DNA from: Akkermansiaceae bacterium UBA1518
GTDB lineage: Bacteria; Verrucomicrobiota; Verrucomicrobiia; Verrucomicrobiales; Akkermansiaceae
Length of the DNA: 64,000 bases
Reading direction: 5' to 3'
Assembly: GCA_002323895.1 (NCBI GenBank)
Contig: DCQM01000148.1
Span: 4,750 to 68,749 of the forward strand
Shown: piece by piece, positions 36,779-48,167 of the stretch
Layout of the letters: every line of letters begins with the position of its first letter
Position numbering within the stretch: the first letter of the stretch is position 1
Notes under the pieces: model-generated
Told to the model about the DNA's origin: nothing
The model's input: only the letters and a program-made list of their open reading frames with translations
Database searches by the model: none
Translations under genes and position numbers: made by a program

Positions 36779-38125
36779 TTAATGAACCAGCCTGAGAAAC
36801 TTTCTCTCCGCCTTATTTGCAACCATCGCAAAGATTTGATCACCAGCCTCAAGTGTGTCATCGGCCCCAGGAACAATAGCCTGTAAGCCCTTGAGTAACC
36901 CAACCAAGACACAACCATCGGGCCACTTAAGCTCCGCCACTGTTTTGCCATCTGCCTTTGACCCTCTTGCAACATGGGTTTGGAGAACAATGCCGTTCCC
37001 AAGTTTACGAACAACATGGAATTTTTCGGTCGTGACGTAACGCGAAATCTCTTTCCGCGAAGCTTCTCGCGGGCTCACCGCCGCGACGACCCCAAAGTGT
37101 CTTCCAGAAGAACTAATGGCTTTCGCGTAATCAGCCCGATGGATCAAAGTTAAACAGTTCTTAGCGCCAAGATTATGAGCCTGCAAACAAGTCATTACAT
37201 TATCCTCATCACTGCTGCTAGTCGCTACGAAAAAATCAGCTTCCCCAACCTGTTCTTCCTCTAACTCTGCGACCGATGTCGCATCTGCATTGATCACGGT
37301 CGTGCTTGAAAGACGGTCTGTAAGCTCCTGAGAAAGTTCAGGGTTACCCTCAAAAATACGGACCCGGCAATTCCAACTTTCCAACATTTGCGCAAGTGAA
37401 AATCCATATTCCCCGCCTCCAAAAATGACGACCCGAGGTCCATCTTTAAGGTGAATCTCTTTTTGCAATCGCCCAACAAGCTGGCGTAACTTGTGAGGTG
37501 CTCCGAACACCGTCACAATATCACCTCCTTTCAAAACGGTGTCGGCATTGGCAACTTCGTGGGAATTGTCCCGACTAATCAATGCAACTCTCGTATTTGC
37601 CGGGAACTTGAGCGACTTCAATGGCTCACCGACGACCTCACTCTCAGAGCTAACTCGAACTTGCTGTAACTCAATTCGTCCACGCGCAATTTCTTCGACC
37701 ACCAGTGAATCAGGGTTTCGAATAAACTTCGCTAACTCAATCGCAGCCAACCTCTCGGAACTAAAAATGTGATCAATTCCAAAGTGGCCCCTAAAGTCAA
37801 ACAGCCACTCCTCACGCTGCAAGCCCGGATGCACCCGACTGATCACCCGCTCTACCCCCATTGACTTCACCATCGAAGCGCACATTAAATTCACCGAGTT
37901 CTCACTTGTAAGCGCAAGAAATAATTCGCAATCACCAATATTAGCTTCGGCAAGTGTATTCACACTGGAACCATCTCCAACGACTACCTTACCTTCGATT
38001 TCGCCCTGAAGCTCGGAGGCCTGAACTGCATCACTCTCGATTACTGAAACAGTATGCTCTTGACGCGACAATTCTATAGCAAGGTGGCGGCCAATTTCCC
38101 CGGCTCCAACGATAATAATATTCAT
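36779..38125 (-). CDS. trkA: Trk potassium uptake regulatory subunit TrkA
   Basis: A 448-residue peripheral membrane protein that gates the TrkH/TrkG potassium channel by binding NAD(H). Two RCK units are seen: the first Rossmann fold begins NIIIVGAGEIGRHLA, the second at about residue 232 with RVVIFGGGEYGFSLAQ. Each is followed by a TrkA-C domain. It lies ten bases after phoH on the same strand. No trkH is present in the window. Confidence 0.94.
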   Translation of the reverse strand: MNIIIVGAGEIGRHLAIELSRQEHTVSVIESDAVQASELQGEIEGKVVVGDGSSVNTLAEANIGDCELFLALTSENSVNLMCASMVKSMGVERVISRVHPGLQREEWLFDFRGHFGIDHIFSSERLAAIELAKFIRNPDSLVVEEIARGRIELQQVRVSSESEVVGEPLKSLKFPANTRVALISRDNSHEVANADTVLKGGDIVTVFGAPHKLRQLVGRLQKEIHLKDGPRVVIFGGGEYGFSLAQMLESWNCRVRIFEGNPELSQELTDRLSSTTVINADATSVAELEEEQVGEADFFVATSSSDEDNVMTCLQAHNLGAKNCLTLIHRADYAKAISSSGRHFGVVAAVSPREASRKEISRYVTTEKFHVVRKLGNGIVLQTHVARGSKADGKTVAELKWPDGCVLVGLLKGLQAIVPGADDTLEAGDQIFAMVANKAERKFLRLVH

Positions 38126-38135
38126 GGATCAGTAA

Positions 38136-39092
38136 TTATGAACGGAAGTCTTTGTATGCTGAAATAATTCTTCCAACCACAGGGTGACGGACAACATCGC
38201 TCGTGTCGAAGTGATTAAATGCTACGCCATCTACGTCCTTGAGTGCATTTTCCGCCTCCAGTAAGCCTGAAATCCCGTGATCCTTCAAATCAATCTGAGA
38301 AGAATCACCAGTAATGATACATCGAGAACCTTCCCCCAAGCGGGTAAGCGCCATAAACATTTGCTCCCGCGTTGTATTCTGTGCCTCATCAAGAATAACA
38401 AACGACCGCGACAAGGTCCGTCCACGCATATAAGCCAGCGGGGCAATCTCGATACTACCATCCTCCAAACGCTTTGCTCCTTCTTCAAAGCCAAGCATGT
38501 CATCAATCGCATCGTAAAGTGGCCGCAAATAAGGGGCAACCTTATCTCGCATATCCCCCGGCAAAAAACCAAGCGCTTCTCCTGCCTCCACTGCTGGACG
38601 AGTCAGAATTAAACGACTGATTTCCTTTTTTCGAAGAAGATCAAGCGCCATTGCCACCGCCAAATACGTCTTTCCCGTTCCCGCAGGCCCAAGTCCAAAA
38701 ACGACCTCATTAGCCACCATCGCGTTTAAGTATGCCAACTGATTCGGACTACGAGCCACTACCGGCTTGCACCCGCGTGCGCCTACAAGTTGCAACCTTC
38801 CCAAGGCCGAAATCCCTTCAGCACCTTGCCTGACTAAATCGACCGCCGTTCGAAAATCCCTCGACGTTACTTCCCCACCATTTCTCCTCGCTTCCTCCAA
38901 GTCAGCGAAAATCTCTTTTACTAGATCACACCCTTCTTTCGGCCCTCGAACTTCCAGCCATCCATCCCGGGTCACCAAACGGACTTTTGCCTCCCCTTCA
39001 AGATACCTGAGCTCTTTTTCCTCGTGTCCAAAAAGCGACTGCAAAAAATGCGCACTTTCATATTCAAGTTTGATCTGGTGTTCCTCCGTCAC
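38136..39092 (-). CDS. PhoH-family ATPase (PhoH-like protein)
   Basis: A 318-residue protein with the PhoH P-loop GLGPAGTGKTYLA (about residues 133-145), PAVEAGEALGFLPGD, the Walker B-like FVILDEAQNTT and the ITGDSSQIDL motif. These ATPases resemble the helicase core and are linked to RNA metabolism in several bacteria, often next to ybeY and 7TM-HD phosphodiesterase genes; here the neighbour is trkA. The start is GTG 39092, the only one that keeps the family N-terminus. Its 5' end is 97 bases from the divergent thiC riboswitch. Confidence 0.92.
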   Translation of the reverse strand: MTEEHQIKLEYESAHFLQSLFGHEEKELRYLEGEAKVRLVTRDGWLEVRGPKEGCDLVKEIFADLEEARRNGGEVTSRDFRTAVDLVRQGAEGISALGRLQLVGARGCKPVVARSPNQLAYLNAMVANEVVFGLGPAGTGKTYLAVAMALDLLRKKEISRLILTRPAVEAGEALGFLPGDMRDKVAPYLRPLYDAIDDMLGFEEGAKRLEDGSIEIAPLAYMRGRTLSRSFVILDEAQNTTREQMFMALTRLGEGSRCIITGDSSQIDLKDHGISGLLEAENALKDVDGVAFNHFDTSDVVRHPVVGRIISAYKDFRS

Positions 39093-39188
39093 GAGACAGG
39101 AACTAACTCAGACTCAGCCACCCCGCAATGTTCAAAAGCCCGTCTTCTTGACAAGTTGGCTACTCACCTCCAAGGTTCCTCGCATCAA

Positions 39189-41448
<2,260 letters not shown>

Positions 41449-41528
41449 CAGCCTGCACTGGCCGGCCCCATCAACGGCATCGATTCTCAAAGCTCCCCCG
41501 CATGGGGATCAGATAGAGCACTCGTAAA

Positions 41529-41548
41529 CTGGTCCGATCAGCTTTTTT
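41529..41548 (+). terminator. Weak terminator-like hairpin after thiC
   Basis: CTGG (41529-41532) and TCAG (41538-41541) form a four-pair stem with one G-U pair, followed by C and six T. The stem is short, so the call is tentative. It lies between the convergent thiC and recN genes. Confidence 0.3.
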
Positions 41549-41560
41549 GTCTCAAAATCT

Positions 41561-43201
41561 TTACTTTAAAAGCGACTTTGCCATTTCTCGAGCCTGCTTT
41601 CCTCCCCCGCCCAGCATCCGCACCAGTTCGTCGACACGCGATCCACTCGTCACTTCGGTTAATGAGGAAAATGATCGACCACCTTCCACTCGTTTCTCAA
41701 CCAGAAAATGTTGGTGTGCAACCGCCGCGACCTGCGGAAAGTGTGTAATCGCAACGACCTGATGGCGTTCTCCAAGGCTCGCCATCTTCTCGCCCACGGC
41801 TCGAGCAATTTCGCCACCCACGTTCGCATCAATCTCATCAAAAACCATCAGTGGGGTCGCATCCTGATCTGCAAGCGCGTTTTTAACAGCCAGCATAACC
41901 CGCGAAATTTCGCCACTTGATGCGACCTGCCTTAGCGGCTTTAGCGGTTCCCCAGGATTGGGTCCAAAAAGGTATTCGACATCCTCTAATCCAAACGCTC
42001 CCGGTTCATCACGAACGTTCAACTGCACTTCAAACTCCGCTTGTTTAAAGCCCAAATCCACTAAATGTCCGCGCACTTCTTCCGCTAAAGATGGCGCGTG
42101 CTTCTTCCGCTTTGAACTAATTTTTCGCGCAGCTGCACGCAATTTTTTTAAAGCTAGGTCAACATCTTGTTTCAATCGCGCCAGAAATTCCTCACGGTTA
42201 TCAGAACCCTCTAATTTCAGTCGAGCATCCTCAGCATGATCCAATGCATCCTGCAGAGTTGGACCATATTTCCGCTTGAGAGATTCGACCAAATTAAAAC
42301 GATCCTCAACCTCCTGCACTTCTGACGGATCAATCTCAAGATCATCGAGATAATCGACAACGCTCCGCTCAAGTTCCTGCATTTGCGCTACCGAGCACTC
42401 TACCTCCTCCGCTAAATCAACGATCGCCGGATCAATCTGGCACAATCCAGAAGTCACACGTTGAAGATCTTCTAACCCTGGACCAACCGTATTACTGATC
42501 AAATTTACAGCCTTGCCTGCCAGTTCGCCCAAACGATTTGCATTGCTGCTCCTCCGATAACGTTCCTCTAAATCCTTCTCTTCCCCTGTTTTAATTCCTG
42601 CCGAGTCAATTTCCTCGACTTGAAACCTCAGCAACTCTTTTTCCTGATCACTAATTTCGCGCTGAGCACGCGCAGTTTCATATTCTTCACTTGCCTCGCG
42701 CCAAGCAGCCCAGCGTTCACGATAACTCTTCACTTCTTCGCCGGCCGACCCATAAGCGTCCAGCAAGGCCAACTGCCTCTCCGTTGAAAGCAAAGACTGA
42801 TGATCATGGGGGCCATGAAGATCGACCAAATGCTGCCCGATTCTTTTTAAGACACCTAAGGTCGCCGCACCATTATTTACAAATTGCTTATTCGACGAAA
42901 CTCCAATCACACGACGGATAATCAACTCATCTTCCTCACAGCAATCTAAACCAACTTCTTCCAAAATTGCATCAATCACCGAAGATTGAGGAAGCTTAAA
43001 AATTGCCTCGACCATGCATTGGTCTTCGCCGGTGCGAATAAGCCCCTTGTCGGCTCGCTCACCCAAAATCAACTTAAGAGCACCCACAATTACGGATTTC
43101 CCCGCACCGGTTTCGCCCGTCACACCTACCAAGCCTCCACCAAGATCCCATTCCAGACGTTCGACTAGGGCCAAGTTGCGGATCTTTAGAAGGTTAAGCA
43201 T
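41561..43201 (-). CDS. recN: DNA repair protein RecN
   Basis: An SMC-like ATPase for double-strand break repair. The 546-residue protein has an N-terminal Walker A (GVTGETGAGKSVIVGAL), long coiled-coil arms (about 150-350) and the C-terminal signature VASSGEISRVMLAVKNAL and Walker B MVFDEIDANVGGEIARAVG, with VVAITHFPQVAA. I chose ATG 43201 (MLNLLKIRNLALV), the conserved start; a longer frame overlaps the divergent MBL gene's leader. The starts of the two genes are 51 bases apart. Confidence 0.95.
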   Translation of the reverse strand: MLNLLKIRNLALVERLEWDLGGGLVGVTGETGAGKSVIVGALKLILGERADKGLIRTGEDQCMVEAIFKLPQSSVIDAILEEVGLDCCEEDELIIRRVIGVSSNKQFVNNGAATLGVLKRIGQHLVDLHGPHDHQSLLSTERQLALLDAYGSAGEEVKSYRERWAAWREASEEYETARAQREISDQEKELLRFQVEEIDSAGIKTGEEKDLEERYRRSSNANRLGELAGKAVNLISNTVGPGLEDLQRVTSGLCQIDPAIVDLAEEVECSVAQMQELERSVVDYLDDLEIDPSEVQEVEDRFNLVESLKRKYGPTLQDALDHAEDARLKLEGSDNREEFLARLKQDVDLALKKLRAAARKISSKRKKHAPSLAEEVRGHLVDLGFKQAEFEVQLNVRDEPGAFGLEDVEYLFGPNPGEPLKPLRQVASSGEISRVMLAVKNALADQDATPLMVFDEIDANVGGEIARAVGEKMASLGERHQVVAITHFPQVAAVAHQHFLVEKRVEGGRSFSSLTEVTSGSRVDELVRMLGGGGKQAREMAKSLLK

Positions 43202-43252
43202 TCGTTTTGCGGTGACTTGGGGATTATGCAATTCTCTTCCCACAACGCAACG

Positions 43253-44047
43253 ATGACTCGCAACAGATCTCAACCTCGGTTCCTATTTCTTGGCACCTCC
43301 ACCTCAGTGGGAGTCCCTGTGATTGGTTGCTCCTGCAAGGTTTGCCTCTCCGATCACCCTCACGACAATCGCTCCCGCAGTTCAATTTTTTTTGAAGGTC
43401 CTTGGGGTCGTCTCCTTATCGATAGCGGCCCCGATCTACGACAACAAGCCTTGCGTGAGCAGCTTACCACGGTCGATGCTGTCCTTTACACTCACGAGCA
43501 CCTCGACCATGTGGCTGGTTTTGATGAGTTACGAGCTTTCTGCTGGAAGCGCGATTCTCCTCTCCCTCTTTATGGTTCAGCTGAAACCCTCGCTGCGCTT
43601 GCCCGCATGTATCCCTGGGCTTTCTCTGGTAACAGTCACCAAGCGGGATATGTTCACCCCGAACCACGCGAAATGGAGGGGCCCTTTGATTTCAATGGCC
43701 TCAAAATCACCCCCATTGAGGTGCAGCATGGCTGGGTTCGCACTCATGGGTTTCGCTTCGACCACCCTACGATTGGGTCCCTTGCCTACCTTCCCGACGT
43801 GAAAGTGATTCCAGAACAATCCTTGGAGCTCCTGCGGGGTCTTGATTATTTCGTGATCGACGCGCTCCGACATGAAGAACATCACACTCACATGAATGTC
43901 AGCGAAGCACTCAGCACAATAGATTTGGTCAGACCTACCCAATCCTACCTAACTCATCTTTCCCATGAACTCTCCTGGGAGGAAACGAATCGCTCTTTGC
44001 CACCACAAGTTTCTCTGGCTTACGATGGATTGACCCTTACCTTTTAG
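43253..44047 (+). CDS. MBL-fold metallohydrolase, PhnP/lipoate-associated-like
   Basis: A 264-residue metallo-beta-lactamase-fold hydrolase. It opens with FLFLGTSTSVGVPVIGCSC, typical of the PhnP-like subgroup of phosphodiesterases, with cysteines that bind an extra zinc (GCSCKVC). The metal motif is THEHLDHVAGFDELR; later ligands are in DALRHEEHHTHM and YLTHLSHE. The substrate is not known; PhnP acts on cyclic ribose phosphates. ATG 43253 is chosen; ATG 43226 would add nine residues. It starts a plus-strand run with the TIGR03790 gene four bases later. Confidence 0.88.
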   Translation: MTRNRSQPRFLFLGTSTSVGVPVIGCSCKVCLSDHPHDNRSRSSIFFEGPWGRLLIDSGPDLRQQALREQLTTVDAVLYTHEHLDHVAGFDELRAFCWKRDSPLPLYGSAETLAALARMYPWAFSGNSHQAGYVHPEPREMEGPFDFNGLKITPIEVQHGWVRTHGFRFDHPTIGSLAYLPDVKVIPEQSLELLRGLDYFVIDALRHEEHHTHMNVSEALSTIDLVRPTQSYLTHLSHELSWEETNRSLPPQVSLAYDGLTLTF

Positions 44048-44051
44048 AATC

Positions 44052-45605
44052 ATGACGCTTCGCCTTCTTGTATTTCTCACTCTTTGCTTGCCGATATTTT
44101 CCAAACCAACACCTCTCGTTCCTAATCAAGTCGTCGTTGTTTATAATTCCACTCTTCCCGAGTCAAAAGAACTGGCCGAATTTTACGCACTCAACCGCCT
44201 CATTCCTTCGTCGAATCTCATCGGACTCGAAGTTCCGCTAAAAACTACCATTGACCGCTCGACCTACGAAACGGCGATCCGACAACCGCTGGTGAAAAAA
44301 TTCACGGAAAATGAATGGTGGGAACTAGGAAAAGACCAAAATGGAATCTCCGTTCCACTCAAGACGACGATTCGCTGTATCGTCTTAATAAAGGGAATAC
44401 CACTTAGGATTAGCCGCGGGGCAGTCCCTAAAGCCGAAGAATCGACAACCCGTCAATTCAAGGAACAAAATGAAGCCTCCGTTGATTCCGAGCTTAGCCT
44501 GATGGGGGTCGTAAATCACCCCATCGGAGGAGCAATACCAAATCCCTGTTACAACAAAGAAATCTCTGCGGCGACTAACCCGGCGCAATTCATGGTCATG
44601 GTGGGTCGAATCGATGCCAACACCTATGACCATTGTAACCGCATGATTTTAGACGCCCTTGATATCGAAAAAGACGGTCTTTGGGGAATGACTTATTTGG
44701 ACCTGTGGACCCGGGGAGGGAGCTATAAGTTGGGTGATGATTGGATCGAAAACATCACCAAGGCCTCTATCAAATCAGCGACGCCCACCATAGTTGACCG
44801 CATGAAAAACACCTTCGTCACCAACTACCCCATGCGTGATGCCGCGGTCTATTTTGGATGGTATACCCAACATCGCAACGGCCCTTTTCTCAACGATCAA
44901 ATGAAATTTAAAAAGGGTGCCATCGCTGCCCATCTCCACTCTTTTAGTGGAGCCCAACTTTTGAATCCGGCAAAAAACTGGAGCGTCGGGCTGATTGATC
45001 GGGGAGCTGCTGCAACCCTTGGAAATGTATGGGAGCCTTACCTTGGTTTCACTCATCGTTTCGATATCTTTTATGATAGACTTCTTAAAAACTATAGCCT
45101 TGTAGAAGCTGCCTATATGTCGATCAACGTCCTCTCGTGGCAAAATATCGTGATTGGAGACCCTCTCTATAGGCCTTTCAAGACCACCACCGTTCGCACC
45201 GACGCCATGGTAAAAGATCGTGACTACAAACTCATTCGCTACGCGCAAACTAGATTCCCTGATCCTAAAATCCGCCTCACCGAATTGCTCAAAGCTGCCG
45301 AAAGAACAAAAAGTGGCACCGTCTATGAGATGGTTGCATTTCACACGCTGGAAGGAGGAAAAACTGAAGAGGCTGCAAAGGGCTTCAAGCGAGCCAAAGA
45401 GCTCTTCACCGACTCGGCTGACAAACTTCGCCAAGATCTTCATCTTGTAGAATTAGAACGCCGTCGTGATAAAATTCCAGACGCCATCAAAATCCTAAAG
45501 CAAGCCAAGAAAGCATACAAAGATATCCCCGAGGTGAAAGCGGTTGAAGGGTTGTTAACAATTCTTGATCCTCCCGCACCACCGGCCACCAAGCCAAAGA
45601 AGTAA
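44052..45605 (+). CDS. TIGR03790 family exported protein with C-terminal TPR-like repeats
   Basis: A 517-residue protein with a signal peptide (1-17, ending IFSKPTPL). The opening VPNQVVVVYNSTLPESKELAEFYALNR is characteristic of TIGR03790, a family of unknown function. Family elements continue with IRCIVLIKGIPLRI, DAAVYFGWYTQHRNGPF, AAHLHSFSGAQL and the C-terminal GDPLYRPF. Residues about 410-500 are helical repeats resembling TPRs, and the tail is Pro/Lys-rich. It is tightly packed between an MBL hydrolase and a DUF2851 gene (four- and two-base gaps), suggesting co-expression. Confidence 0.85.
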   Translation: MTLRLLVFLTLCLPIFSKPTPLVPNQVVVVYNSTLPESKELAEFYALNRLIPSSNLIGLEVPLKTTIDRSTYETAIRQPLVKKFTENEWWELGKDQNGISVPLKTTIRCIVLIKGIPLRISRGAVPKAEESTTRQFKEQNEASVDSELSLMGVVNHPIGGAIPNPCYNKEISAATNPAQFMVMVGRIDANTYDHCNRMILDALDIEKDGLWGMTYLDLWTRGGSYKLGDDWIENITKASIKSATPTIVDRMKNTFVTNYPMRDAAVYFGWYTQHRNGPFLNDQMKFKKGAIAAHLHSFSGAQLLNPAKNWSVGLIDRGAAATLGNVWEPYLGFTHRFDIFYDRLLKNYSLVEAAYMSINVLSWQNIVIGDPLYRPFKTTTVRTDAMVKDRDYKLIRYAQTRFPDPKIRLTELLKAAERTKSGTVYEMVAFHTLEGGKTEEAAKGFKRAKELFTDSADKLRQDLHLVELERRRDKIPDAIKILKQAKKAYKDIPEVKAVEGLLTILDPPAPPATKPKK

Positions 45606-45607
45606 GT

Positions 45608-46981
45608 ATGACCTACCCAAGTCTACTTAAAGTTACGGCGAATAAAACCAACATACTTGCCGAGAACCAAGCCATCCCACGCTTTGATGAACTCGAAGTC
45701 CAGTCGCGTTGGTTTTCGGGGAATTTCTCGCGAGATCATCTTTCCAATCACGGCCAAAAAATCTCTATTATTTCGCCCGGCGAGTGGAATCACGGCGCTG
45801 GGCCCGATTTTATAAACGCAACCATCGAAGTCGATGGAGAACGCCACCACGGACCCATTGAACTCGATCTCGATTCGAGAAACTGGGAGCGACACGGGCA
45901 CAATCGGTCAACAACCTTTAACGATATCATCCTCCACATCGTTATCAATGACTCAAGCCCTAGCTTCTTTACTCGTACTTCAAATCATCGTGATATTCCC
46001 CGCATTACTCTTTCACCGGCCGAAGTCAGCACCGCTCTCAGCCGCCCCCGACTGACCCAAGTCCTCGCCCGACCTGGTCATTGTCTTCGCCCCCTTGCTC
46101 ACATGGCACTTCCCGACATCACGTCACTCCTCCGTGAATCCGCCAAGTATCGAGCCCAACTGAAGGCGAGGCGCTTTAAGGGAACCGTCGAACTCCATGG
46201 TTTTTCACAAGCGCTCTGGGAGGCACTAGCCGACGCCCTTGGCTTCTCCGCCAATCGATATCCGATGCGCCTCCTCGCACAACGACTTCCCATTAAAAAA
46301 CTCCTAAAGCACACTCCCGAAGACCTTGAAGCAATAATCTTCGGCACTGCCGGATTCCTCTCACCCAATCTACACAAAACCGCACCCGACGACTCCCGTG
46401 AATGGCTCGAGGGTCTGTGGACACGTTGGTGGAAGCATCGCCCCAATTACGAATTTTCGATAGCTCGTAATCCCGCCTGGTCGACCCAAGCAATCCGTCC
46501 CGGCAACCATCCCCAGCGAAGACTTGCCGCCCTCGCCGCCGCCGCACGACAATGGCCCTGGCTTTCAAAGTCCGCCCGCCAAACCCCACCCTTCAAAAAC
46601 TTTTCCAAATCCCTCTCTGCCTTAAGCGAACCATTTTGGGACCACCATCATACCCTGCTTTCAGCACGCACCAAAAAACCCATCAAACTGATTGGAAAAT
46701 CACGCCTTGAGGAATTCCTTATAAACACCCTCTACCCCCTTCACCCCGAAAATTGGGCCGAGTTCCAACGAATACCTGCCAGCGCTCCGAATCAAAAAGT
46801 AAAGCGCTCTTGCGAAAGGCTCTTCGGGTCACTCGTAAACGCAAAGCCACATTTAAAATTCGCCTGGCAACAACAAGCACTCCTTCAAGTGTATCAAGAT
46901 TTTTGCCTAGAGGATCTCAGTAATTGCAACAACTGTTCATTCCCGGAACAACTCGCACAATGGAAATCGAACGATGACTGA
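45608..46981 (+). CDS. DUF2851 family protein
   Basis: A 457-residue protein matching DUF2851: ELEVQSRWFSG, SPGEWNHGAGPDFINATIEV and GPIELDLDSRNWERHGHNRS near the N-terminus. A Cys-rich end (CLEDLSNCNNCSFPEQL) may bind metal. The function is unknown; the N-terminal D-x-E-type pattern (GAGPDF...IELDLDSRNWERHGH) resembles a restriction-type nuclease core, which is inference. It begins two bases after the TIGR03790 stop and overlaps dprA by eight bases. Confidence 0.82.
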   Translation: MTYPSLLKVTANKTNILAENQAIPRFDELEVQSRWFSGNFSRDHLSNHGQKISIISPGEWNHGAGPDFINATIEVDGERHHGPIELDLDSRNWERHGHNRSTTFNDIILHIVINDSSPSFFTRTSNHRDIPRITLSPAEVSTALSRPRLTQVLARPGHCLRPLAHMALPDITSLLRESAKYRAQLKARRFKGTVELHGFSQALWEALADALGFSANRYPMRLLAQRLPIKKLLKHTPEDLEAIIFGTAGFLSPNLHKTAPDDSREWLEGLWTRWWKHRPNYEFSIARNPAWSTQAIRPGNHPQRRLAALAAAARQWPWLSKSARQTPPFKNFSKSLSALSEPFWDHHHTLLSARTKKPIKLIGKSRLEEFLINTLYPLHPENWAEFQRIPASAPNQKVKRSCERLFGSLVNAKPHLKFAWQQQALLQVYQDFCLEDLSNCNNCSFPEQLAQWKSNDD

Positions 46982-48077
46982 AACAGAAGCACTTATAGCC
47001 CTCAATCAACTTCCCGTAACTGGGCCGGTCAAAATCCGCCGCCTCCTCGAAACTTTTGGAAATGCCGTAAACACCTTAAAGGAAAGCAACTCTTCCTTGC
47101 AAAGAATTCAAGGAATCGGTCCAGAAGCCGCTAAACTCATCACCCAATGGCGAGATTACGCTGACCCTGCTGCAGAACTGCAACTCGCCAAAGAACGGAA
47201 TATTAAAATACTGACCCAAGAAGATGAAGACTACCCTCTGGCACTCCGCGACGCCTACGATGCTCCAATCGTTATTTATGTCTGGGGAGACCTTCAGGAA
47301 AATGACCTCCACTCCGTCGGTGTCGTCGGCTCCCGAAAGCTCACACACTATGGTCGCGAAGCAGCCCGAAAGTTTGCCTTCCAACTCGCTGGTGCCGGGC
47401 TCACAGTGATCTCGGGGTTGGCACGTGGGATTGACACTGCTGCACACGAAGGCGCCGTCGCCGCGAATGGTCGCACGATCGGAGTTCTTGGATCTGGTCT
47501 AATGCAAATTTATCCACCGGAGAATCTTGCTCTTGCCGAAAAAATCGCCGATGGCCATGGTGCTATAATTTCCGAATTCCCTCTTCAAACCTCTCCGGAC
47601 CGCAAAACTTTTCCTCAACGAAATCGTATCGTCGCTCACTGGTCGCGTGCGCTCCTAGTCGTCGAATGCCCTAGCCGCTCCGGTTCGCTCATCACCGCAA
47701 ATTTTGCGCTCGAAGCCGGCCGCCAAATTTACGCTGTCCCCGGCCCCATCGATCGCCCAACATCAAGTGGTTGTCATGATTTAATCCGAGAAGGAGCCAT
47801 CCTCGTTACCGACGGATCGCAGATCCTCGAGGATTTCTCCCATCTCAACTTTTCCACTACAAAAAGCGACGAACCTAGACCAATCGAAAACTTTGTAGAC
47901 CTCAGCCCCGAGGAAAACGCTGTTTTGAAAGCACTTAGCGGAAGTGACCAATCGGTCGATGAGATCGTCGAAAAAACGCAGCTCCCTGCCCATCAAATCT
48001 CGGTCATTTTGATGAAAATGGAGCTTCGCAAGCTCGTAGCACCCCTCCCTGGCCAACGTTTCACTCGCAAAAACTAG
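46974..48077 (+). CDS. dprA: DNA processing protein DprA/Smf
   Basis: Loads RecA onto incoming single-stranded DNA during natural transformation. The 367-residue protein has an N-terminal HhH/SAM-like region (VTGPVKIRRLLETFG, IQGIGPEAAKLI), the extended Rossmann fold (VGVVGSRKLTHYGREAARKF, ISGLARGIDTAAHEGA, GSGLMQIYPPEN, FPQRNRIVAHWSRALLVVE, RSGSLITANFALEAGR) and a C-terminal winged-helix (about 305-367). The ATG overlaps the DUF2851 stop, so translation is coupled. It suggests competence or recombination capacity, though no com genes are in view. Confidence 0.95.
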   Translation: MTETEALIALNQLPVTGPVKIRRLLETFGNAVNTLKESNSSLQRIQGIGPEAAKLITQWRDYADPAAELQLAKERNIKILTQEDEDYPLALRDAYDAPIVIYVWGDLQENDLHSVGVVGSRKLTHYGREAARKFAFQLAGAGLTVISGLARGIDTAAHEGAVAANGRTIGVLGSGLMQIYPPENLALAEKIADGHGAIISEFPLQTSPDRKTFPQRNRIVAHWSRALLVVECPSRSGSLITANFALEAGRQIYAVPGPIDRPTSSGCHDLIREGAILVTDGSQILEDFSHLNFSTTKSDEPRPIENFVDLSPEENAVLKALSGSDQSVDEIVEKTQLPAHQISVILMKMELRKLVAPLPGQRFTRKN

Positions 48078-48167
48078 CGAGATATTCTTCACAATCTTCC
48101 TTTGGAAAGATCCTTCTTCAAAAGAAATTCCTTTCCATCCCCCCCCTCCAAGCTCTAAGTCCGGCTC

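Noticed and set aside
44775..45443. A 222-codon open frame antisense to the TIGR03790 gene
   Set aside because: It overlaps a well-supported gene and shows no family similarity.
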